Positions 1-7,395 of a stretch of DNA of 24,179 nt are shown here, piece by piece. Under the pieces are notes generated by a model. The model did not search any database, was not told the DNA's origin, and saw only the letters and a list, made by a program, of their open reading frames with translations. Made by a program: the position numbers and the translations under genes. Position 1 is the stretch's first letter; the number at the start of each line of letters is the position of its first letter. Origin of the DNA: Chloroflexota bacterium (GTDB taxonomy: Bacteria; Chloroflexota; Dehalococcoidia; Lucifugimonadales; Australimonadaceae); assembly GCA_026713505.1 (NCBI GenBank), contig JAPOOH010000268.1:1-24179 (forward strand), read 5' to 3'.

Positions 1-116
1 TGAACCTCGGCTACACGTGGCATGCGACGGCGGTGTTCGCCTACATGGCCTTCGTCGTGGGCGGCAACCTGATCGTGTCCATCTACCGGCTCGGCGACAG
101 GAACAGGCAGATCTGA
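1..116 (+). CDS. C-terminal end of a membrane protein (5' end outside window)
   Basis: The frame starting at base 3 is open from the window edge and stops at a TGA at 114-116, giving the last 37 residues of a protein. They contain one hydrophobic stretch (AVFAYMAFVVGGNLIVSIYR) followed by a short polar, basic tail (LGDRNRQI). This is what the last transmembrane helix and cytoplasmic tail of an inner-membrane protein look like, such as a transporter permease. The family cannot be named from so little sequence. That it is a real gene end rests only on the open frame and the membrane-like composition. Confidence 0.5.
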   Translation, partial: NLGYTWHATAVFAYMAFVVGGNLIVSIYRLGDRNRQI

Positions 117-703
117 CGCGCGGGGCTCGGGGGAGCGCTGACTATCGGTGCAACAAGACAACTGGGATGCAATTTCGGCAAACAGTATGTCCTGCAACCG
201 TTGTGGACACTCCGAATGAACTTCATGCCGTGTCGGCGCAGGTTGTCCGCTGACCGTGCACATAACTCCTAGTGGACTGTGCGCGACGCCCCGCGTGCGG
301 GCCTGGGTTCGTGAACATCGCAGGAGTCGAAGAGTCCAAAACTACCGTATGTACAGACCTGCGGGGATGAATCGGTCAAACTGCCTCTCCATCAAAGGCT
401 TCTTGGACGGAGACGACCTGACCGGAGACCAGTGGAACACGCGATTGTTGCGGGAGGGTTGACGCGCCTTGGTGCTGACTCTCCCGTCGTCTTGCTGCTT
501 CGCATCTTAGAGCTGACGCAACCCCCGGTACGATCCGGGTGGCCATGTGTGCATCGCGCTGTGCTCCGCCGTGTTCCGGCAGTCCACCGTTTCTCAGGCC
601 GGGGCAGCTCCCGGGAGAGGCCTACATCTTCAAGGGACTACGGGCGGTTTGCGGCACCCGCGCATTCCGCCATCTCGATGAGAGATAGACAAGGAGACCG
701 GCA
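117..703. other. Intergenic stretch of 587 bases, no credible gene
   Basis: Short open frames here have no recognisable domain, and I see no coding signature. The stretch holds the left copy of an inverted repeat (about 190-378), a perfect 10-bp palindrome CTCCCGGGAG near 608-617, and the ribosome-binding site of the next gene (AAGGAG at 691-696). I could not pick a convincing promoter for the downstream FN3 gene. Confidence 0.6.
190..378 (+). repeat. Left copy of a ~190-bp inverted repeat flanking the FN3 gene
   Basis: This stretch matches the reverse complement of about 2228-2420, diverged but collinear. Shared blocks in order are ACTCCGA-TGA, GTGCACAT, TCCTAGTGGACTGTGC, GAACATCGCAGGAGT, AAAACT-CCG and ATGTACAGA. 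Inside it, GTGCACA (256-262) and TGTGCGC (278-284) form a short hairpin with one mispaired position around a 15-nt loop. No open frame is shared convincingly, so the repeat looks non-coding. It may be a genome-wide intergenic repeat, a MITE-like element or the end of a mobile cassette. Its outer limits are approximate. Confidence 0.7.
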
Positions 704-2158
704 TTGAGAATCGCGAGGGAAGACAGAGTGGGGATCAATCTGAGATGGACGACGATCGGAATAGCCTTGGCGGCAATCACCGTGCTGGTAGTCGCGCTGG
801 TGTGGTTCCCGGGGTCCGCACGAGCCGATGCCACAACCCCATCCAATATCGGCGTGTTGGTCACGGGGGAGACGTCCGCCACCATAGTCTGGCAGGCGGT
901 GGAGAGCGCCAGGGACTACCGCGTGAGGTATGCCCCAGGCGATGAGAATTACCGGGGATGGAAGAACCTCGACTGGAACAAGTACCCGACGGGAACGTCC
1001 GTGGATCTGACCAACCTTGCAGCAGAGACGGAGTACAAATTCCAGGTGAGAGCCCGCTTCGAAGGATCTCCATCGTCGCCATGGAGTGTCGAGCAGCGGT
1101 TCACCACGCACGCTCCCGAACCCACGGCGGAGCCCGCGATCGAGCGACAGCACGAGACGGGCAGCGTGAGCATCACTTATCACGGGAATAACGCCGAACC
1201 ACGCGCGAGGAACCTCGCAGTGGTCCGGCGGGACCATAAGGACGTGCACTTCACGTGGGAGACATGGACAGATTCCGACGGAGACGCTTTCGTCGGACAC
1301 TACGTTCTGTATCGCGAGTGGAGGGGTGCAAACGCAGGTTCCATCCTGTGTCTCCACATGAACATACCCGCATCACACACGTCCTACACGGACACGTCGG
1401 TGGCGTCCTATCACCCCGGAGGGAATGAGGCCACCTACGAGTACCGGCTGTATACCAGAAATGGTTCGCTCAGCAATATCACGACCTGCGACCGGGACGC
1501 GTGGCCGACGGCCACTAACCTGGAGTACGTCAAGATCGTCGTTCCGGTGAACCACCACGAGGACGTCTACGCAGCCACGAACACCGGAACGGTGCAGCAC
1601 AACGACCCGCAGGTGCCGGTCATCACCAGCCTGACCGCCGAGAAGAGTTCCAGCAGGGCGCAAGGCAACCACATCGAGGTCCAGTGGAGCGCGATCTCGT
1701 ACGCGCCGGGCTACCGCATCCAGTACAAGAAGACCTCCGAGGCGGACACCGAATGGAAAGAGACTTATGGGTATCAGATAGTCGAAGCCGCCGATGCGGA
1801 CGAACCTTGGGACAACTGCACAGGGTCCCCGGCCTACAGCGAGGACTCGAGTGGCGAGCGGGCCATGGAACGCGGTGCGGGTACGAGGCTCGCCGACCCC
1901 GCCAGCAGCATCTGCAAGCGGACCAACTATCCGACTGACCAGGTGGGACACCGCTGGCCTGCGTACTGGGGCGCCGACGGGCACCCGACACGGTATGCCC
2001 CAACAAAGTTCAAATTGCAGCGGGTGGACGCAAACACCCAGTACGACATCCGGATAGCGATGTGCACTGAGCTGGAGGACAGTACAACCCGTGGGCTGCA
2101 GGTCTGTGCCGCCGTCGGCGACTACTCCGCAAAGAGAACGATCAGGTCGGCGCAGTAG
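704..2158 (+). CDS. Secreted or membrane-anchored fibronectin type III domain protein
   Basis: A 484-residue protein. It starts at a TTG with AAGGAG seven bases upstream; a GTG at 728 is an alternative start. The N-terminus is basic, then hydrophobic (about residues 16-34, ending LVVALVWF), then GSARA-DATT, a plausible signal-peptidase site, so it is exported or anchored. The first FN3 domain covers about 45-132, with the typical TSATIVWQAVESARDYRVRY strand pattern and L-AETEY-F-VRA. A second FN3-like region lies at about 160-290 (VHFTWETW, SYTDTSV, YEYRLYTRNG) and a third at about 305-480 (VQWSAISYAPGYRIQYK, NTQYDIRIAMC) carrying a cysteine-rich insertion. No enzymatic domain is visible; an adhesive or structural surface role is inferred. 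The gene stands alone between two inverted repeat copies. Confidence 0.8.
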   Translation: MRIAREDRVGINLRWTTIGIALAAITVLVVALVWFPGSARADATTPSNIGVLVTGETSATIVWQAVESARDYRVRYAPGDENYRGWKNLDWNKYPTGTSVDLTNLAAETEYKFQVRARFEGSPSSPWSVEQRFTTHAPEPTAEPAIERQHETGSVSITYHGNNAEPRARNLAVVRRDHKDVHFTWETWTDSDGDAFVGHYVLYREWRGANAGSILCLHMNIPASHTSYTDTSVASYHPGGNEATYEYRLYTRNGSLSNITTCDRDAWPTATNLEYVKIVVPVNHHEDVYAATNTGTVQHNDPQVPVITSLTAEKSSSRAQGNHIEVQWSAISYAPGYRIQYKKTSEADTEWKETYGYQIVEAADADEPWDNCTGSPAYSEDSSGERAMERGAGTRLADPASSICKRTNYPTDQVGHRWPAYWGADGHPTRYAPTKFKLQRVDANTQYDIRIAMCTELEDSTTRGLQVCAAVGDYSAKRTIRSAQ

Positions 2159-2480
2159 TCGAGACGCTGAAGCGGAGACTGTGGTCAACGCTGCGGCGGT
2201 GCACTCGCCATTCCCCACAGGCACACGGGATGGTTGACACCTCTGCGCAACTCTGTACATCGGCAGTTTTCGACACTATCACTCCTGCGATGTTCGCAAA
2301 CCGATGCCTGCACCTGGGGGGGTGTGCACAGTCCACTAGGAATCATGTGCACGCCCCTGGAGGGCATGCGCAGGTACGGAATGGCGCTCACTCGGAGTAG
2401 CGGCAACAATCGCAACGCGTACAGTCGGCTGGGCGGCAACCGATCCGACGTCCCTAACGGCACGGCGTCCTTCCCGGGGA
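2159..2480. other. Intergenic stretch of 322 bases between the two surface-protein genes
   Basis: It consists largely of the right copy of the inverted repeat (about 2228-2420). The remaining sequence up to the next start holds GGGGAG at 2476-2481, the only candidate ribosome-binding site for the following gene. I see no terminator with a T-tract after the FN3 gene and no separate coding region. Confidence 0.55.
2228..2420 (-). repeat. Right copy of the ~190-bp inverted repeat
   Basis: Read on the minus strand it aligns with about 190-378 on the plus strand. It contains a perfect 7-bp hairpin, GTGCACA (2324-2330) with TGTGCAC (2346-2352), in the same position as the imperfect one in the left copy. 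The long matched block GAACATCGCAGGAGT lies at 2281-2296. The two copies point toward each other across the intervening FN3 gene. This copy lies directly upstream of the large RCC1 protein and may carry part of its leader. Confidence 0.7.
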
Positions 2481-5400
2481 GTGTCAGCGATAATGTCCAT
2501 GAGCAAACGTCCCGGTGCAAACAGGCCTCTTGCCGCAGGGGGCGTCCGCCTGCGAGCGACTCCGACCCTGCCACCCATTGGAGAACGTTCGCACGGAACT
2601 GACCGCGGCATGTGGATGCTGGGTCAAGGCGGGTCCGGTACCTGGCTGGCGGCAGTCAAGGCCTGCAGTGTAGGGAAGGCGACCTTGATCGTCCTCCTGT
2701 CGGTTCTATTCGCTCTGCTGGCTGGCGCCTCAACCGTGCTTGCCTTGAACGGAAGTCCAGGCACTCCAGACCAACCTACTGGAACTGCGGTCTTCGTAGG
2801 GGGCGTCGATCTGGAGTGGAACGACGTGACGGGCGCCGATTCCTACGAGGTCCAGCTGTTCACGAGCGGCCAATGGACTCTCTTGCCTGGGAACGGCGTC
2901 GAGATTGCTTTCTACGGGGCAGGCGCCATTATCAGTGACCTTAACCCTGCCGACACGCTCTGGTTCCGGGCGCGGGCGAGGAATGCTCTCGGACCCTCGG
3001 ACTGGTCCGCCTATCATCAGATGGCCTCCACGAGCCAGTTCCAGCGAGGCCGACAGCCCAGACCTGACAACGTGATGGCCAGTGGTGCGCCCGTGATAAG
3101 TGGCACGATGGAAGTCGGAGAAACCCTGACGGCAGATACGAGGGCCATTGAGGACGGTAACGGCCTGGACAGAGTAGAGTTCCGCTTTCGGTGGGTCTCC
3201 AACAGCGGAGGCACCGACACCGCCATAGCGGACGCCACGGACTCCACCTACACCTTGGTGGAAGCCGACGAGGGCAGCTCCATCAAGGTATGGGTGGACT
3301 TTACCGACAGGGGCGGATATTCGGAGTCGCTGACCAGCACAGCAACTGCATCAGTACTTCCCGCCGGAGAGGGGAATGGCGGCGGCGGGTCTCCTCAGAA
3401 TAGTCTCGCCACGGGAGCCCCGACGATCAGCGGCGCCGCCCAGGTGGGGGAGACGCTGACTGCCGACACCTCGGGGATCGCGGACAGCGACGGCTTGACC
3501 AACGTTTCCTACAGCTACCAGTGGATCTCCAACGACGGGAACTCGGATTCGGAGATCACTGGCGCCACGGGGGCCAGCTACACCCTGGCGACTGCCGACA
3601 GAAACACGACCATCAAGGTGCGTGTGTCATTCACGGACGACGCCAACAACGCCGAAACCCTCACCAGCGCGGCCACGGGCGAGGTTCAACCACCGCCCAA
3701 CGTGTCGGCCACAGGCCTACCAATCATCACGGGCACGCCCCAGGTTGGCGAGACCCTCAACTCCGACATCTCCGGCATCATCGACGTCAACGGGCTGAGC
3801 AACGCCACTATCTCATACCAGTGGGTGCGCAGCGACAGTGCCAACGACACGGACGTCTCCGGGGCCAACGGCAACGCTTACACATTGGTGGATGACGATT
3901 CGGGCAAGACCATCAAGGTGCGGGTGAGCTTTACCGACGACGACGGCTACGCCGAGGTCCTCACCAGCGCACCCACGGACGCGGTGGGCAGGGCGCCGCT
4001 CACCGCCGCCTTTGGGAATGTCCCCGGGTCCCACGACGGCCAGACAGCCTTCATCCTGGAACTCACCTTCAGCGAATCGCCGGCTCTGAGCTTCAGGACG
4101 CTGAAGTTCGACGCCTTGACTGTGGACAACGGAACGGTGAAGAGGGCGCAACGGTTTGAGAAGGGCAGCAACGTCCGCTGGAATATCACGGTGGCACCCG
4201 ACTCGGATGCTGCCGTGACCGTGACGCTCCCCGAGACCACGGACTGTGCGGACACGGGGGCAGTCTGCATGGGCGACGGCAGGAAGCTTTCCGCACCCGT
4301 CTTGGCCACCATAGCGGGACCGGAACAGAACTCTCCCGCCACCGGGATCCCGACCATCAGCGGCACGCCCCAGGTGGGTGAGACGCTGACCGCCGACACG
4401 TCGGGGATCGGCGACGCCAACGGCCTGACAGGAGTCCAGTACGCCTACCAGTGGATACGCAATGACGGCACGTCGGACGCCGACATCTCCGGCGCCAACG
4501 GCAGCGCTTACACATCGGTGGATGACGACTTGGGCAAGACCGTCAAGGTGCGGGTCAGCTTCACCGACGACGGCGGGTACTCCGAGACGCTGACCAGTAC
4601 CCCCACGGAGGCAGTAGCGGCACTTTCCACCTCAGAGGTCACTTACGTGGAATTGAGCGGCGGCACCTTCCACATGTGTGGTATCGCCACCGGTGGATCG
4701 ATCCATTGCTGGGGAGAAGGCAATAAGGGTCAGACCGATGCACCTGAGGGTGAATACAAAACGCTTGCTTCAGGAAGCGCCCACACGTGCGCCATCGCCA
4801 CGGACGGCTCAATCGACTGTTGGGGCTGGAACACGAACGGTCAGTCTAACCCTCCGACAGGCACGTTCAAGTCCATCGCATCGCACTCGCGACACTCATG
4901 TGCCATCGCTGTTGACGATACGATTGCCTGCTGGGGATACAGCAGCTTCCACCAAGACGCTTCGCCTGCCGGCACCTACAAATCAATGGCCATCGGTTGG
5001 GAGCACACCTGCACCATCAAGACTGACGACACCGTCGCCTGCTGGGGACTGAATGATCATGGAGAGGGGGACCTGCCTGCCGGCACCTACAAAGCCATTA
5101 CGGCCGGCTTCGTACATACCTGCGCCATCAAGAGTGATGACTCCATCGTCTGTCGGGGAATGAACAACAGAGGGCAAACCCGAGCGCCTGCAGGTTCCTA
5201 CGTGAGCATAAGCGCGGGTGAATATCACACCTGCGCCATCGCCACCGACGGCACCATTGCCTGCTGGGGCGATAGCCGCAGTGGCAGGACCGATGCGCCT
5301 GAGGGAACCTACCAGAGTATCTCCGCGAAGGATTATCACACCTGTGCCATTGCAACCAACGACACCATTACCTGCTGGGGGTCTAACGTCGACGGTCAAG

Positions 5401-6422
5401 CCGATTCACCGTCGGGCACCTTCAAGGCCACGGCTCTTGCCGGCAATCAAACGTGCGGCATTACAACTGACGGCACGGTCAAATGCTGGGGATGGAACTT
5501 TAGTGCCCGGTCCGATACGCCAGGGGGCACTTACGAGTCCGCTGTAATGGGCCGCGGCCATGCCTGCGCTATCGCCACCGACGGCACTGTGTCCTGCTGG
5601 GGGTATAACGAATTCGGCCAAGCTGATGCGCCGGCGGGCACTTACCAGCACCTGGCGGCCGGCGATGACCACACCTGCGCCATCGCAACCGACGACTCCA
5701 TTACCTGCTGGGGATATGGTGACCAACGTCAGACCAATCCCCCCGCGGGTACGTATCAGAGCATAGTGGCCGGCTACGACCACACCTGCGCCATTGCCGA
5801 CGACGACATCCTATCCTGCTGGGGATATAACGCGTACGGTCAGACCAACGTGCCCACGGGCACTTACAAGGCAGTCACCATAGGCCACGACTTCACCTGT
5901 GCCATTGCCGCCGACGACACCATATCCTGCTGGGGATACAACGAGGACGGTGAGACTGAAGCACCTGCCGGCGCCTATCAGAGCATCAGCGCCGGTAAGG
6001 ATCACTCCTGTGCCGTGGCCACAGATGGCAGCGTCGCTTGCTGGGGCAGCAATGAGAACCGCAAGACTGACGCGGCCGATGGGACCTTCCAGAGTGTCAC
6101 CGCCGGCGAGTATCACACCTGCGCCACTACAACTGACGACACCATTTCGTGCTGGGGATATAACAGAGACGGCCAGGCTGACGCGCCTGCCGGAACCTAT
6201 CGGAGCGTGAGCATTGGCGAGTTTCATACCTGCGCCGTAGCAACCGACAACACCGTTGTGTGCTGGGGCAACGATCGGGGCGGCAGGACCGATGCTCCCG
6301 ACGGGACCTACCAGAGCATTACGGTCGATTCCGATCACACGTTGGCCGTTACCACGGACGGCACTCTTGTCGCCTGGCCGGGTCTGCCCGAAGGGGTGAC
6401 CTGGGTAGGCGGGGACCAGTAG
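2481..6422 (+). CDS. Large secreted protein: FN3, Ig-like repeats and RCC1-type beta-propeller repeats
   Basis: 1313 residues if read from the GTG at 2481. ATG 2493 or 2499 sits better behind GGGGAG, and ATG 2610 would leave a more normal signal peptide. Residues 68-88 are hydrophobic and end STVLA-LNGS, a likely cleavage site. In order: an FN3 domain (about 92-185); Ig-like repeats beginning near 200, 310, 410 and 620, each opening SGAP-ISG---VGETLTAD; a different ~110-residue domain (about 505-615) between repeats 3 and 4 with a CADTGAVC cysteine pair; then fifteen 37-residue RCC1-type units (731-1285) plus a partial unit. RCC1/BLIP-II-like repeats fold as beta-propellers that bind proteins. 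The likely role is an extracellular binding or adhesion protein; the ligand is unknown. It is probably transcribed alone and ends before a strong hairpin. Confidence 0.85.
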   Translation: MSAIMSMSKRPGANRPLAAGGVRLRATPTLPPIGERSHGTDRGMWMLGQGGSGTWLAAVKACSVGKATLIVLLSVLFALLAGASTVLALNGSPGTPDQPTGTAVFVGGVDLEWNDVTGADSYEVQLFTSGQWTLLPGNGVEIAFYGAGAIISDLNPADTLWFRARARNALGPSDWSAYHQMASTSQFQRGRQPRPDNVMASGAPVISGTMEVGETLTADTRAIEDGNGLDRVEFRFRWVSNSGGTDTAIADATDSTYTLVEADEGSSIKVWVDFTDRGGYSESLTSTATASVLPAGEGNGGGGSPQNSLATGAPTISGAAQVGETLTADTSGIADSDGLTNVSYSYQWISNDGNSDSEITGATGASYTLATADRNTTIKVRVSFTDDANNAETLTSAATGEVQPPPNVSATGLPIITGTPQVGETLNSDISGIIDVNGLSNATISYQWVRSDSANDTDVSGANGNAYTLVDDDSGKTIKVRVSFTDDDGYAEVLTSAPTDAVGRAPLTAAFGNVPGSHDGQTAFILELTFSESPALSFRTLKFDALTVDNGTVKRAQRFEKGSNVRWNITVAPDSDAAVTVTLPETTDCADTGAVCMGDGRKLSAPVLATIAGPEQNSPATGIPTISGTPQVGETLTADTSGIGDANGLTGVQYAYQWIRNDGTSDADISGANGSAYTSVDDDLGKTVKVRVSFTDDGGYSETLTSTPTEAVAALSTSEVTYVELSGGTFHMCGIATGGSIHCWGEGNKGQTDAPEGEYKTLASGSAHTCAIATDGSIDCWGWNTNGQSNPPTGTFKSIASHSRHSCAIAVDDTIACWGYSSFHQDASPAGTYKSMAIGWEHTCTIKTDDTVACWGLNDHGEGDLPAGTYKAITAGFVHTCAIKSDDSIVCRGMNNRGQTRAPAGSYVSISAGEYHTCAIATDGTIACWGDSRSGRTDAPEGTYQSISAKDYHTCAIATNDTITCWGSNVDGQADSPSGTFKATALAGNQTCGITTDGTVKCWGWNFSARSDTPGGTYESAVMGRGHACAIATDGTVSCWGYNEFGQADAPAGTYQHLAAGDDHTCAIATDDSITCWGYGDQRQTNPPAGTYQSIVAGYDHTCAIADDDILSCWGYNAYGQTNVPTGTYKAVTIGHDFTCAIAADDTISCWGYNEDGETEAPAGAYQSISAGKDHSCAVATDGSVACWGSNENRKTDAADGTFQSVTAGEYHTCATTTDDTISCWGYNRDGQADAPAGTYRSVSIGEFHTCAVATDNTVVCWGNDRGGRTDAPDGTYQSITVDSDHTLAVTTDGTLVAWPGLPEGVTWVGGDQ
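3078..4620 (+). repeat. Four ~95-residue Ig-like repeats within the secreted protein
   Basis: Repeat units begin at 3078, 3408, 3708 and 4338. Each reads approximately as GAP-ISG---VGETLTADTSGI-D-(N/D)GL, then Y-YQW, then a D-GA--YT--DD stretch, then IKVRVSFTDD-GY-ETLTS-AT. Units 1 and 2 are joined by a glycine-rich linker (GEGNGGGGSPQN). Units 3 and 4 are separated by an unrelated domain at about 3993-4330. The units are diverged at the nucleotide level, so this is an old duplication. Confidence 0.85.
4671..6335 (+). repeat. Fifteen tandem 111-bp (37-aa) RCC1-type repeats
   Basis: The register is exact: fifteen units of 37 residues (1665 bases) without a single indel, followed by a 28-residue partial unit. 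The consensus is HTCAIATDGTI-CWG, then N--GQ-DAPAGTY, then -SI-AG. Every one of the fifteen units has two cysteines ten residues apart (HTC...CWG), 30 in total. The partial sixteenth (HTLAVTTDGTLVAWPG) has lost both. RCC1 propellers usually use seven longer blades; the short 37-aa unit is closer to the RCC1_2 / BLIP-II type. The count would suit two propellers. Confidence 0.9.
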
Positions 6423-6448
6423 ACACAGCGGAGAGTTGCCCCGTCTTA

Positions 6449-6488
6449 CCTCACATCCCACAGATTTGCACGAATCAGGGATGTGAGG
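6449..6488 (+). terminator. Probable intrinsic terminator after the RCC1 gene
   Basis: CCTCACATCCC (6449-6459) and GGGATGTGAGG (6478-6488) pair perfectly over 11 bp. The 18-nt loop can itself pair GATT with AATC. A short T-rich run (ATCTTTTCC) follows. The hairpin begins 27 bases after the stop of the large RCC1 gene. Position and structure support termination; the T-tract is weak. Confidence 0.6.
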
Positions 6489-7029
6489 CAATCTTTTCCA
6501 AGATTGCGCAACTTCCGCTGGCCTCGCCTGCAACGTCGCACTTGCGCCCCCGTGAAGACTAGACCGGTCACGGCACCCCTACGGCCACACTCGGCCGTCA
6601 GTGCCACGGGCCGCTGTCTCCCACTGAACTGCGGTGGGCAGGGAGATCTGTTGCGGGCGTCGGTTTCATCTGGAGCATGACAGGCACCATGACCTCAGAT
6701 CGTAGAGCGGGTCTGAGGCACAGGAGTTGAGAGAATCTGAGCGATGTGAGTTGACTCTGGAATCTCCCTTCAGTTCACCGTCGCAGCACATGGAGAACAG
6801 GTACGCGCTCGAATGCTCGCCGGGAGCCGCAGCCGGGCTTCGTCCTCCTCCATGAGAACGGTTACCCGCACGCCGATGGCCTGGATCTGGAAACCGCGGT
6901 CGTTGATACCAGATGCCAGAAGAACGAGGCTCCTGCTGCCAGTCTATACTCCGGCTCTTCCGCTGACCCTAGGACAACCTCAGTGCCTGCCATAGCTAGT
7001 TGTAGTTCCCATAGGTGTCGTTGACAAGT

Positions 7030-7087
7030 GAGGGGCCTCGCTGTTGCTGTTGGGTGGACGAAACCCAGCAGTAACAGGAGGCCTCTC
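7030..7087 (+). other. Long hairpin, RNA-like on the plus strand only
   Basis: Bases 7030-7055 pair with 7063-7087 around the 7-nt loop GGACGAA. The stem has 25 base pairs and one bulged G (7040). Twenty-two pairs are Watson-Crick. The other three (7050-7068, 7046-7072, 7033-7084) are all G-U in a plus-strand transcript; in a minus-strand transcript they would be A-C mismatches. This asymmetry is what a structured plus-strand RNA would show. TTGACA occurs just upstream (7021-7026), but I see no matching -10, and no T-tract follows. Alternatives are a REP-like or transposon-end hairpin. Confidence 0.55.
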
Positions 7088-7395
7088 ATAACCCATCGTG
7101 ACGCACGCTTGCCCCCCGTGACTACGCGCCGCCACCGCTGCCGCCTTCCTTGTCCGGGCGATTGCCCACTTCGAGCACCTAGGTTTCACGGCCGAGCGTG
7201 TACAGTTCGGGAGAACTCGACCTCTCCTCAACCTACCGACTCGTCGTGGTGCCAGCCGGAGCCGACACCAGCCGTCGTGCTCAACCAGCCAGAAGTGCTT
7301 GTCCTCAACCTCGCCCGCGGTCGGGTTCACGTCTTCGTGGTTCACCCACACGCCCTGCGCGGTGGCCTCGAATGACCCGGTCGCCCCTGTCAACC

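Larger units (their letters stand above)
6423..7395. other. Stretch of 973 bases with no recognisable gene
   Basis: Frames on both strands are short and match no family I know. Two weak hints of former coding sequence exist: a plus frame near 6853-7020 (LHENGYPHADGLDLETAVVD) and a minus frame near 7393-7270 (SFEATAQGVWVNHEDVNP). I cannot assign either, and neither has a start with a ribosome-binding site. The stretch contains the terminator-like hairpin at 6449-6488 and the long hairpin at 7030-7087. It most likely is degraded sequence between two surface-protein loci. Confidence 0.5.

Noticed and set aside
638..1357. Long minus-strand open frame opposite the FN3 gene
   Set aside because: It is antisense to clear FN3 domain coding sequence and shows no domain or start signal of its own.
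4671..6335. Regular 111-bp periodicity considered as a CRISPR-like or minisatellite array
   Set aside because: The repeats are in frame, diverged at the nucleotide level, conserved at the protein level and lie wholly inside one large coding region; there are no spacers.
6601..6650. TCTCCC/GGGAGA and CCCAC/GTGGG hairpin after the RCC1 gene
   Set aside because: The two pairings compete for the same bases and each stem is only 5-6 bp; the hairpin at 6449-6488 is much stronger and better placed.
6862..7089. Minus-strand open frame with a leucine-rich start resembling a signal peptide
   Set aside because: Its first residues are encoded by the arm of the 7030-7087 hairpin, it has no ribosome-binding site, and the rest matches no family.
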